Shown here: positions 7,093 through 14,328 of the stretch, piece by piece
How the letters are laid out: every line of letters begins with the position of its first letter
Numbering within the stretch: the stretch's first letter is position 1
DNA from: Azoarcus sp. TTM-91
Lineage (GTDB): Bacteria; Pseudomonadota; Gammaproteobacteria; Burkholderiales; Rhodocyclaceae
DNA: 64,000 nt
Assembly (NCBI RefSeq): GCF_012911025.1
Contig: NZ_WUEI01000002.1
Coordinates: 62,001 to 126,000 of the forward strand
Direction: 5' to 3'
Program-made: the position numbers and the translations under genes
The notes under the pieces: model-generated
The model's input: the letters and a program-made list of their open reading frames with translations, nothing else
Databases searched by the model: none
What the model was told of the DNA's origin: nothing

Positions 7093-9843
7093 TCAGTGGC
7101 GCAGCCGATGCAAGATCAGCCCGCGGTTCGGATCAAACCACGCCAGCCCATCCGTGCCCGCTATCGGCGCCACCTGGATGAAGCTGCTGGCGCCGAACAG
7201 GCCGCCTTCGCCGTTGAAGCGGTAGTTGGCGAAATCCTCGTACTCCGACCACACCCGGCCGTCCTTGCTGCGCCAGATGCGCTGGTGGTTGTAGCTCCAC
7301 CACAGGTAGTCACCGGTTACCGGGTCGTAGGTGAGGTTGTTGTTGCTGGTGTGGTAGTGCAACACCTCGCCGTTCTCCAGCCGGGCCCGGTCCAGCTTTT
7401 CCACCTTGCCCTCGGCGGTGACGCGGGCGAACTCGTCGTCCGGGCCGTAGCCGCCGGGAGCGACCAGCATCTCGTGGCGTATCGGGTTGTACACCAGGCG
7501 GCCGCGGAAACCCTGGCTGTAGGTGCGGTCCAGGTAGGTCCAGCCGGCGTCGCCCGGGTGGTAAAGGAAGATGCGGCCGGCGAAGACCTTGTTCTCCGCC
7601 GCGCCCTGTTCGGTGTGGCCGCCGCGCGCCGGCCAGTGGGCATCGTCGGCGTTGCGGGTGTCGCTGCCGGCGATGTGCATGATCCAGCCGCCCAGTTCCG
7701 GGAACCACTCGGCGGCGTGGTCGCCCGCCTGGCCCAGGCTGGTGATGCCGATGCCAACGCCGTAGTCGTCGAAGCGGGCATTGCCGTGCTCGATGAAGGC
7801 ACGGGTCGGTGCGCGGCGGAATTCGCCCACCCGCTTGCGGTCGTTGCCCCAGAAGGCGGGCGGCCAGTAGAGCTGGCCATCGACGATGGAAAGGCGGTTG
7901 AAGGCGCGGCGGTTGTAGGAGCAGTCGCCCACGCCTTCCGGGTTGGAGGCCAGGTGCCAGCGCAGTTCGGCATCCAGCCACACCAGCCGCTTCTCGCTCT
8001 TGTCCCGCATCAGCATGGCGAAGAAGGCCTGGGTCGAGGGGTCGTAGACGAAGGCGTCCATCCAGCCGTTGCCATAGGTGCCCTGGCCGGACTCCAGCGG
8101 GCAGAAGCGGACGAAGAAGACTTCGGAGAGCTTGTTGTAGCCCTGCGGCAACGTGGTCGGCACCAGCTTCCACTCCCCCGGTTTCATCTGCTTCAGCAAC
8201 GCGGCCATGCGGGCCGGGGGCACCGGTGCCGGCGGCGGGCCGCCCCGCACCAGCGGACCTTGGGCGGCGTGGCCAGCGGCGGACTGGGGCGAGGCGGCCG
8301 GCGGCGCCTTCTCCGCCTTCTCCGCCTTCTCTGCCTTCTCCGCCTTCTCGGCTTTGACCTCAGGCGTGGCCTTGGGCGCAGGCGGGGCAGCCGGCTCATG
8401 CTCGGCCATGCGGGCGCTGCCACTGGATTTGACGGGCGCCTTGGATGAAACCGCTTCCGTCGTCTCGGCCTTCATGCCGGGCAGGGCATAGGGCTTGGGA
8501 TCAGGCAGCGCGAACGCCTCCGGCACCGGCAGGCCGCGCGGCTCGCCCTCCTGCGGCGCATGCGCGGCCGGCCGGGGAGCCGCAGTGGCCACCTTCTCCG
8601 CCTTCTCCGCCTTCTCCGCCTTCTCCGCCTTCTCCGCCTTCTCCGCCTTCTCCGCCTTCTCCGCCTTCTCCGCCTTCTCCGCCTTCTCCGCCTTCTCCGC
8701 CTTCTCCGCCTTGTCGGCCTTGTCGGCCTTGTCGGCCTTGTCGGCCTTGTCGGCCTTGTCGGCCTTGTCGGCTGCCGGCGCGATGGGCGCGCCGGCAGCA
8801 AAGGCACTGCGGTGGCGGTAGAGACGCGGGCCGCCTTCGTGCTGCCACAGGATCACGCCGAGTTCGTCGATGACGATGGGTACGTGGTAGCCGTACTGGC
8901 CGAAGGGCCAGCCGCCCTTGTTCCAGTCTTCGGCGAGACGCCATTCGCCGCGATCGGGGTTCAACTCGTAGAGCTGACGCTGGTTGCGGCGGAACACCAG
9001 GTAGTTGCCGCTGATGGGGTCGTAGGTGAGGGCGGTGTCCTTGATGGCGATGTCGAAGGGCGCGTCCGGCATGGACTTGATGTGGCCCTGGCCGTCGATG
9101 AGGTCGACCTTGCGCAGGCTTTCGTTGCCGCCTGCGACCAGCATGTCGCCGCGCTTTCGGTTGTAGCGGCCGAGGGAGTGGTAGCCGTCCACCGCCGACT
9201 TGCCCAGCGTGGTCCACTCGCCGTCGCGGAAGGCATAGACCTGGTGGCCGGGGCTGACGGCGACCAGCTTGTCCAGCTTCTCGTGCCATTCCATCGACAG
9301 GAAGCCCTTGATCGGCACCTCGCCCAGCGCGCTCCAGCGGGCACTGTCGATGTGGTAGCGGAACAGGCTGGCGCCGGACAGCAGGTAGTAGTCGCCGCGC
9401 TTGCTGTCCAGCGCGGTGCGGCCATAGGTGTGGCCGTACTGCTCGTACTTGGGCGGCGGCTCGCCCTCCCAGCCCAGCTCGCGCCAGGTGTTGGCGACGG
9501 CGTCGTAGGAAATGAACTTCTTGTACTGGCGCTCGCCGATGAAATACGTGCTGGCGCGGCCGGGATCCCAGCCGGCGGAGTCGGTCCAGCCGTCGATCTC
9601 GATGCCGCGGCCGTCGTCCAGCCTCACCCGCAGCACGTCGTAGAAGCGCTTGTAGCCAAGCGGCAGCGTGGTCTGCAACTCGGCGAACTGCCCCGGCTCC
9701 AGCCGTCCCGCCAGTTCGGCCATCGGCGTGCCTTCGACCCGGTAGCCGGCTAGCGCGGTCGCCGTCAGCAGCACACTGGACAACAGGCACGCCAGCCAGC
9801 GGAGGAAGATTACGGGGCGGTGGGCGGGGCGGGGGAAAGCCAT
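7093..9843 (-). CDS. Large exported protein: two related beta-propeller-like halves joined by DKA/EKA repeats
   Basis: The 916-residue product has a signal peptide (FLRWLACLLSSVLLTATALAG, cleavage near residue 32). The N-terminal half (about 35-350) and C-terminal half (about 545-916) are related: both start with a PG..(8 residues)..TTLP.GY pattern (TTLPLGY near residue 58 and TTLPQGY later), then a GW.D....DP segment, and both end with LTYDP.(S/T)G.YL. Repeated short strands with GG and DP turns suggest Kelch- or galactose-oxidase-like propellers, but I cannot name the family. The linker holds 7 DKA and 13 EKA units (about residues 357-416), a proline/alanine-rich stretch, then 5 EKA units (about 497-511). 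GGAG lies 8 bases before the ATG at 9843. It is transcribed alone and lies between two glycan operons, so a role as secreted or surface matrix protein is likely; this is inference. Confidence 0.72.
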   Translation of the reverse strand: MAFPRPAHRPVIFLRWLACLLSSVLLTATALAGYRVEGTPMAELAGRLEPGQFAELQTTLPLGYKRFYDVLRVRLDDGRGIEIDGWTDSAGWDPGRASTYFIGERQYKKFISYDAVANTWRELGWEGEPPPKYEQYGHTYGRTALDSKRGDYYLLSGASLFRYHIDSARWSALGEVPIKGFLSMEWHEKLDKLVAVSPGHQVYAFRDGEWTTLGKSAVDGYHSLGRYNRKRGDMLVAGGNESLRKVDLIDGQGHIKSMPDAPFDIAIKDTALTYDPISGNYLVFRRNQRQLYELNPDRGEWRLAEDWNKGGWPFGQYGYHVPIVIDELGVILWQHEGGPRLYRHRSAFAAGAPIAPAADKADKADKADKADKADKADKAEKAEKAEKAEKAEKAEKAEKAEKAEKAEKAEKAEKAEKVATAAPRPAAHAPQEGEPRGLPVPEAFALPDPKPYALPGMKAETTEAVSSKAPVKSSGSARMAEHEPAAPPAPKATPEVKAEKAEKAEKAEKAEKAPPAASPQSAAGHAAQGPLVRGGPPPAPVPPARMAALLKQMKPGEWKLVPTTLPQGYNKLSEVFFVRFCPLESGQGTYGNGWMDAFVYDPSTQAFFAMLMRDKSEKRLVWLDAELRWHLASNPEGVGDCSYNRRAFNRLSIVDGQLYWPPAFWGNDRKRVGEFRRAPTRAFIEHGNARFDDYGVGIGITSLGQAGDHAAEWFPELGGWIMHIAGSDTRNADDAHWPARGGHTEQGAAENKVFAGRIFLYHPGDAGWTYLDRTYSQGFRGRLVYNPIRHEMLVAPGGYGPDDEFARVTAEGKVEKLDRARLENGEVLHYHTSNNNLTYDPVTGDYLWWSYNHQRIWRSKDGRVWSEYEDFANYRFNGEGGLFGASSFIQVAPIAGTDGLAWFDPNRGLILHRLRH
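8309..8353 (-). repeat. Second 9-bp tandem repeat block (5 EKA units)
   Basis: Five copies of a 9-bp unit (plus-strand form TTCTCCGCC with small variants TTCTCTGCC and TTCTCGGCT) encode five EKA tripeptides. The last unit and the middle unit differ at third positions, so this block looks older or less recently homogenised than the block at 8594-8773. Confidence 0.9.
8594..8773 (-). repeat. 9-bp minisatellite, 20 units, encoding (EKA)13 and (DKA)7
   Basis: On the plus strand there are 13 consecutive TTCTCCGCC units (8594-8710) followed by 7 units of TTGTCGGC(C/T) (8711-8773), all inside the coding sequence of the exported protein at 7093-9843. The units are nearly or fully identical at DNA level, including third positions, which indicates recent expansion by slippage or unequal exchange. 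Because the unit is 9 bp, gain or loss never breaks the frame. The peptide is a highly charged, helix-prone linker. Confidence 0.95.
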
Positions 9844-9985
9844 GTCCGGTACTCCGGGCGGAAGGGGGCGACCGCCTTTCTACGCCCTCCAGCGATGGCG
9901 CGCAAACCGGGTGGCCGCGCGGGTTGCAGCTGGCTGAAATAGAGGCCCCGCAAGCTGTCCGGCAGCTGAAAACGCCGCCCGCAGA

Positions 9986-10954
9986 CTAGCGGTCTGCCGA
10001 CCTGGTCAGCGAGCGGGCGCCTGCCAGCAGCACGTAGGCCCAGGACTTCACATGAGCTGGCCGGAGCTTGGCGCAGGCGAGGAACTCCCGCAGCGCGGTG
10101 GAGGCGTTGCCGCGCTGGTAGTGGCCGTAGCCCATCATGAAATGGATGCGTGACAGACGCTCGCGGAAGGCTTCCTGGGTGATGGATTCGCCATTCGGGC
10201 TCGCCAGCCCCCAACGCTCGACCGCGCCGGCCACGACCCGCGCGGCGTAGTTCACGTCCGCACCGCGCACGGTGGCGCTGCCACGATGCTTGCGGTAGAG
10301 CGCCATGATGCCGGCCAGGCGGTGGATCTCGGTGTCGCGCGCGGCGCGCAGCCAGTACTCGTAGTCCTGACCCAGGCGCAGGGATTCGTCGTAATAGCCA
10401 ATCTTCTCGATCAGGCTGCGGCGCATCAGCACGGTGGAGGTCCACACGAAGTTGTCCAGCAGCAGCTTGTGGTAGATCCAGCCGGAGCGGAGGCTGTCCA
10501 CCGCCATGCCGGGCGGTTCCGGGTAGCGCGCCTGCGGATCTGGGAAGTGGCCGTCAGCATCCGCCTCCCAATGGGAAAAGCCGGAGCAGACCAGGCCGAC
10601 CTGGGGCCGCGCGCGCAGGTAGGCGATCTGCACCTCCAGCTTGCCCGGCAACCAGACGTCGTCCGCATCAAGGAAGGCGACGTATTCGCCACGGACTTCC
10701 CGCATGCCCAGGTTGCGGGCAGACGCGGCGCCACCGTTCTCCTTGCGGAACAGGCGCACGTCCGGATGCTCTCGCTCCACCAGTTCGGCGCTGCCATCCT
10801 TGGAGCCATCGTCCACCACGATGATCTCCAGTTGCGGGCAGTTCTGCGCCCGCACGCTGGCGATGGCTTCGCCGATGTGTTCGGCCACGTTGTAAGCGGG
10901 GATGACGACCGAGACGAGGCCCTGCTCGGCGGCGGTGCCGGCCTGCTGGCTCAT
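9986..10954 (-). CDS. GT2 family glycosyltransferase
   Basis: The 322-residue protein has the GT-A family 2 motifs in order: VSVVIPAYNVAEHIGEAI, IIVVDDGSKDGS, GGAASARNLGM and VAFLDADDVWLP, followed by LRLGQDYEYWLRAA, which matches the usual ED/QxxRW-like acceptor region in position. The C-terminal 80 residues are helical (YGHYQRGNASTALREFLACAKLRP), resembling one or two TPR-like hairpins, a common extra in these enzymes. It is the last gene of a minus-strand operon with the ACP and the two hydrolases, and its ATG overlaps the stop of hydrolase 1 (ATGA, 10951-10954). It probably adds a sugar to the XrtA-associated glycan. Confidence 0.88.
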   Translation of the reverse strand: MSQQAGTAAEQGLVSVVIPAYNVAEHIGEAIASVRAQNCPQLEIIVVDDGSKDGSAELVEREHPDVRLFRKENGGAASARNLGMREVRGEYVAFLDADDVWLPGKLEVQIAYLRARPQVGLVCSGFSHWEADADGHFPDPQARYPEPPGMAVDSLRSGWIYHKLLLDNFVWTSTVLMRRSLIEKIGYYDESLRLGQDYEYWLRAARDTEIHRLAGIMALYRKHRGSATVRGADVNYAARVVAGAVERWGLASPNGESITQEAFRERLSRIHFMMGYGHYQRGNASTALREFLACAKLRPAHVKSWAYVLLAGARSLTRSADR

Positions 10955-11829
10955 GGGAGACTCCTAGAAGCGAAGGGGGCTGCATCCAGCCAGGCAAGGG
11001 TGTGGGCGATCAATTGCTGATTCCAGGCCGCCGCGGCGAAGGTGTGATCGGCCTCCGGCACCCGACGCAGGCAGGGCCCCTCGCTGCCGTCGAAGGGCTG
11101 CCAGGCGGGGTCGCTGCAGGCATGATCGAAGAACTCCTGGGCGGTGATGTCGCGGCCGCTGAGCACGAACAGGGTGCTGTCGCGCAGCCCCTGCCAGCCA
11201 TGGGCCATCCGCTGCTGGAAGCTGGGTTCGGCGGCGGGCGGCGGGCGCCGGCGCCTCAGCATGCGGCCGGCGATCAGCGCCACCGCCTCCACCGCACCCC
11301 ACACCGAACGCCGCCACTCGAAGCGGCCGCTGGCGATCTTGCGCCACATCTCCGGTTGCAGCAGGCGCTGCAGGTAATAGTGGCGCACCCGCGCCTCCGC
11401 CAGCGACTCGGCACTGCGCACCCAGGGATTGACCGCCACCACGCCGGCGATGCGGGCGTCCTGCTGGGCATACATCAGTGCGGCGGAAGCGCCGTCGCAC
11501 AAGCCCCACAGCACGACCTCGTGCAACTCGGGACAGGCGGAAAGCAGCGCATCCACCGCGGCGCGCACATCCTCGCCGATGTGGCGGAAGTCGCGCATCT
11601 CGCCACTGCTGTCGCCCATGCCACGGTAGTCGAAACGCAGGCAGGCGTGGCCGCCCTCGGCCAGCCCCCGTCCCAGTTCGACGAACTGGCGATGGCTTCC
11701 GGCGCGGTATTGCGGGCCGCCGACGATCACCACCACGCCACGCGCCGCGGGCCCCTCCGGGCGATGCAGCACGCCGATGAGCCTGTCCTCACCGCAGTCG
11801 AAATTGAGCGGCGTCTCGTTCACGGGCAT
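10951..11829 (-). CDS. XrtA-associated alpha/beta hydrolase 1
   Basis: The 292-residue product is an alpha/beta hydrolase matching the exosortase A system hydrolase 1 family, known only from its constant co-occurrence with XrtA loci. Visible elements are the oxyanion strand VVVIVGGPQYRAGSHRQFVELG, CLRFDYRGMGDSSG, and the nucleophile elbow WGLCDGASA, in which the nucleophile position is Cys111 rather than Ser, as in dienelactone hydrolases. PEADHTFAAAAWNQQ near the C-terminus supplies the expected histidine. It may release or transfer an acyl group from the ACP encoded in the same operon (inference). The start at 11829 overlaps the end of hydrolase 2 by 10 bases. An upstream extension is possible in this frame but would lie inside hydrolase 2 and is not needed. 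Confidence 0.85.
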   Translation of the reverse strand: MPVNETPLNFDCGEDRLIGVLHRPEGPAARGVVVIVGGPQYRAGSHRQFVELGRGLAEGGHACLRFDYRGMGDSSGEMRDFRHIGEDVRAAVDALLSACPELHEVVLWGLCDGASAALMYAQQDARIAGVVAVNPWVRSAESLAEARVRHYYLQRLLQPEMWRKIASGRFEWRRSVWGAVEAVALIAGRMLRRRRPPPAAEPSFQQRMAHGWQGLRDSTLFVLSGRDITAQEFFDHACSDPAWQPFDGSEGPCLRRVPEADHTFAAAAWNQQLIAHTLAWLDAAPFASRSLP

Positions 11830-12674
11830 AGCGCCTCCGCGGATTCCATCGCCAGCAGACGGCAACCGGCGACCGTCAGCGCCTCCGACACCTCGATCTC
11901 CTGCGTCTGCCAGAAAGAAGGGGTGGCGATGCGCTCGAACATGAAGCCGCGCCCCGCCTCCTCGCACGCCCTGGACAGGCGCTCCGCCGCCGGCGTAGGC
12001 CCGGCATCGTCGCCCGGCCCCAACTGCAGCCAGCACAAGCTGCGCGCCGTTGGCGGCAGCGTCAGCGTGGCGGCGCGCATCCCCTCGGCCAGCGCCGGGG
12101 AGAGGCGGTAGCCGGCGATCTCGACCAGGCCGCCCGCCTGCAGGATCTGGTCCGGGCCGGGCGCGCGCTCGTCCTTGGCCTTGCCGACCACATGCGCCAT
12201 GGACTGCAGCCGCAGGAACTGCTGCAGATGCTGCTTGCCATTGGCAACCGGCTGCCACAGGTACAGCCCGCAAGCCAGCCCGAAACGCATCGCCGCCGCG
12301 GTAGCGAGCAGCGCGCCGTGGCGCAGGCCCCACAGCCACACCGGGCCGTCACCCTGGCCGCGGGCCCAGTCGAAGGCACGGCGCACGTCTTCCAGCCAGT
12401 CGTCCCAGCTGGCGTCGCCGCTGTCGCCAGCGCTGTCGCCGCAGCCGCGCAGGTCCGGCACCAGCACGGTCCAGCCCTGTTCAGCCCAGGCGCGGGCCTG
12501 CAGCGCCACCATGCGGCGCGACTTGTTCATCTCCTCGGCGAAGGCCGGCACGTGCACCACCGCGCCGCGCCGCACGACGCCGGCGGGCGGTTGCCATGCC
12601 ACGCAGAAACGGAAGCCGTCCGGCGCCGGAAGGTGGAAGGCTTCCGGCTGGGCGCGCCGCACCGGGGAGACCAA
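11820..12674 (-). CDS. XrtA-associated hydrolase 2, nucleophile position not Ser/Cys/Asp
   Basis: This 284-residue alpha/beta-hydrolase-fold protein corresponds to the exosortase A system hydrolase 2 family. The strand-turn signature is present (VHVPAFAEEMNKSRRMVALQA, VLVPDLRGCGDSAGD), but the nucleophile elbow reads WGLRHGALL, putting Arg118 where a hydrolase needs Ser, Cys or Asp. As I recall, the family as a whole has GLRxG here, so it is probably a non-hydrolytic partner or binding protein rather than a broken gene. It sits directly after the acyl carrier protein gene (5-bp gap) and overlaps hydrolase 1 by 10 bases, implying coupled synthesis and possibly a complex with both. Confidence 0.82.
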   Translation of the reverse strand: MVSPVRRAQPEAFHLPAPDGFRFCVAWQPPAGVVRRGAVVHVPAFAEEMNKSRRMVALQARAWAEQGWTVLVPDLRGCGDSAGDSGDASWDDWLEDVRRAFDWARGQGDGPVWLWGLRHGALLATAAAMRFGLACGLYLWQPVANGKQHLQQFLRLQSMAHVVGKAKDERAPGPDQILQAGGLVEIAGYRLSPALAEGMRAATLTLPPTARSLCWLQLGPGDDAGPTPAAERLSRACEEAGRGFMFERIATPSFWQTQEIEVSEALTVAGCRLLAMESAEALCP

Positions 12675-12679
12675 GGACT

Positions 12680-12928
12680 TCAGCCCAGCTTGCCGGCCAC
12701 GGCGTCCACCAGGGAACCCACGGTGGCGAAGGTCTGGCCGTCGATTTCATCGTCGTCGAAGACGATTTCGAAGCGCTCCTCCAGCGCCCCGATGATGCCC
12801 ACCACCGCCATCGAATCCAGTTCGGGCACCGCGCCCAGCAGCGGGGTTTCCGCCGTCATCGACGCCGCTCGCCCCTGCAGGCTGAGCACGTCGTCGAGAA
12901 TGGCGATTACTTCCTTGAACACGTTCAA
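12680..12928 (-). CDS. Acyl carrier protein of the XrtA locus
   Basis: The 82-residue acidic protein has the carrier-protein fold signature, with VPELDSMAVVGIIGALEERF carrying the phosphopantetheine-attachment Ser39, followed by VFDDDEIDGQTFATVGSLVDAV. The start is a TTG at 12926-12928, chosen because GGAG lies 7 bases before it and because the resulting N-terminus (NVFKEVIAILDDVL) begins right at helix 1; a GTG two codons later is the alternative. The ACP is the first gene of the operon with hydrolases 2 and 1 and a GT2, and is divergent from the ATP-grasp and AMP-ligase genes. It most likely carries the acyl or aminoacyl group activated by the ligase at 14329-15927 (inference from gene association). 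Confidence 0.85.
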   Translation of the reverse strand: MNVFKEVIAILDDVLSLQGRAASMTAETPLLGAVPELDSMAVVGIIGALEERFEIVFDDDEIDGQTFATVGSLVDAVAGKLG

Positions 12929-13039
12929 AATCAATCTCCAGGCTGAAGACCGGCACTGTCTCCGCAGAACCGGGATTATATGTAAGCGGGAAGCCCGTTC
13001 TCGTGACAAAATGCGGTGGTCCAACATTCCGCCAACGTC

Positions 13040-14209
13040 ATGACGCCTTCCCTGGATCGCCCTGCAGCCATCGTCGTGGGGCTCTGCGGCCACGGTCTCG
13101 GCATCGTCCGCGCGCTGCACCGCAACGGCGTTCCAGTCATCGCGCTGGAGGCGGACACCCGGCTTCCCGGGGTGCGCACCCGCTGCGCCAAAGTACGAAT
13201 TGTGCCGGACATCAACCGCGAAGGGCTGATCGATTCACTCATTGCCCTCGCTGCAGAGCTTCCCGCCTCGCCCAAACCCGTGCTGCTGCTGACCAGCGAC
13301 CGCATGGTGGAGACGGTGGGCCGCCATGTCGGCCGCATCCTGCCGCACTACAAACTGGCCTGGGGAGATGCCGCCGAGCGCTTGCTGCCCCTGTTGGGCA
13401 AGGACAGCATAGAGCGGCGCTGCCGCGAAACCGGACACAACTATCCCCGCACCGTGGTGCTGGAAGACCTGGAACGCATCGACGAGCACCTGGCCGGCCT
13501 GCGTTTCCCAGTGATCGCCAAGCCGACGCGGCCGGTGTCCGCCTTCAAGACGGTAGTGGCCGACAGCGCCGAGGCGCTGGCAGCCGCGCGCGGCCGCATC
13601 AGCGGCAGCCTGCCGGTGATCGTGCAGGAGTTCATTCCCGGCGGTGACGAAGCCATCCGCTTCGGCGCGCTCTATCTGGACCACGGCAAGCCGCTCGCCC
13701 GCTTCGAAGGCCGCAAGCTGCGCTCCCGGCCGATGGGCCATACCACGCTCGCGGTCTCCGCTGTGGACGACGACATTCACCGCCTCGCGCTGCGCTTCTT
13801 CGACGGGCTGGAGTTCTCCGGCCCGGTGTCGCTGGAGCTCAAGCAGGCACCGGACGGCACCCAGTGGGTCATCGAACCGACCGTGGGCCGCACCGACTTC
13901 TGGGCCGACCTCTGCGTCGCCAACGGCGTCAACCTGCCGCTGATCGAGTACTGCCACCAGGCCGGACTGCCGCTGCCCACCGCCATCCAGCAGGACCGCC
14001 GCGTGTGGATGAACGGCGAGCGCGACCCCGGCGCCCTGCTCTGGCTCGCCGCCCGCCAGCCGGGCTTCCTGCTCGCCCGCGGCGTGCGCGGCCTGTTCGC
14101 CAGCCTGTCCGATCCCCAGCCCTTCCTCCTCGCCCTCGGCCGCTTCCTCGGCGCCCTGCCGTTACGGGCCGCGCGCAAGGCCGGCCGGCTGGCCTTGCGC
14201 AGAGGCTGA
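13040..14209 (+). CDS. ATP-grasp carboxylate-amine ligase-like protein
   Basis: The 389-residue product has the ATP-grasp layout. It starts with a Rossmann-like preATP-grasp domain (AIVVGLCGHGLGIVRALHRNGVPV), then FPVIAKPTRPVSAFKTVVADS (ATP-binding lysine region), VIVQEFIPGGDEA, and a metal-binding strand VSLELKQAPDGTQWVIEPTVGRTDF. Such proteins join a carboxylate to an amine through an acyl-phosphate. In XrtA loci the substrate is unknown; an amino acid or uronic acid group of the glycan is plausible. The start could be this ATG at 13040 or an in-frame GTG at 13016; I prefer the ATG because homologous N-termini begin just before the first beta strand. It opens the long plus-strand operon; 111 bp separate it from the divergent ACP gene. 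Confidence 0.8.
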   Translation: MTPSLDRPAAIVVGLCGHGLGIVRALHRNGVPVIALEADTRLPGVRTRCAKVRIVPDINREGLIDSLIALAAELPASPKPVLLLTSDRMVETVGRHVGRILPHYKLAWGDAAERLLPLLGKDSIERRCRETGHNYPRTVVLEDLERIDEHLAGLRFPVIAKPTRPVSAFKTVVADSAEALAAARGRISGSLPVIVQEFIPGGDEAIRFGALYLDHGKPLARFEGRKLRSRPMGHTTLAVSAVDDDIHRLALRFFDGLEFSGPVSLELKQAPDGTQWVIEPTVGRTDFWADLCVANGVNLPLIEYCHQAGLPLPTAIQQDRRVWMNGERDPGALLWLAARQPGFLLARGVRGLFASLSDPQPFLLALGRFLGALPLRAARKAGRLALRRG

Positions 14210-14328
14210 GCCCCGAGCTTCCCCCATCCCTGAATGGGCGCGGCGGAGAAGGATGTCGCAAAAGCGGCATCCACATTCGTATAGACTTGCGCCCGCCATG
14301 TAGACAGCATGCCCCGCACAAGACGCCG

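Noticed and set aside
8594-8773. Tandem units considered as a CRISPR array
   Set aside because: Units are 9 bp, contiguous with no spacers and in frame inside a coding sequence.
14251-14272. Hairpin GGATGTCGC-AAAA-GCGGCATCC considered as terminator or riboswitch
   Set aside because: No T-run follows, no known riboswitch resemblance; mentioned only in the neighbouring gene entry.
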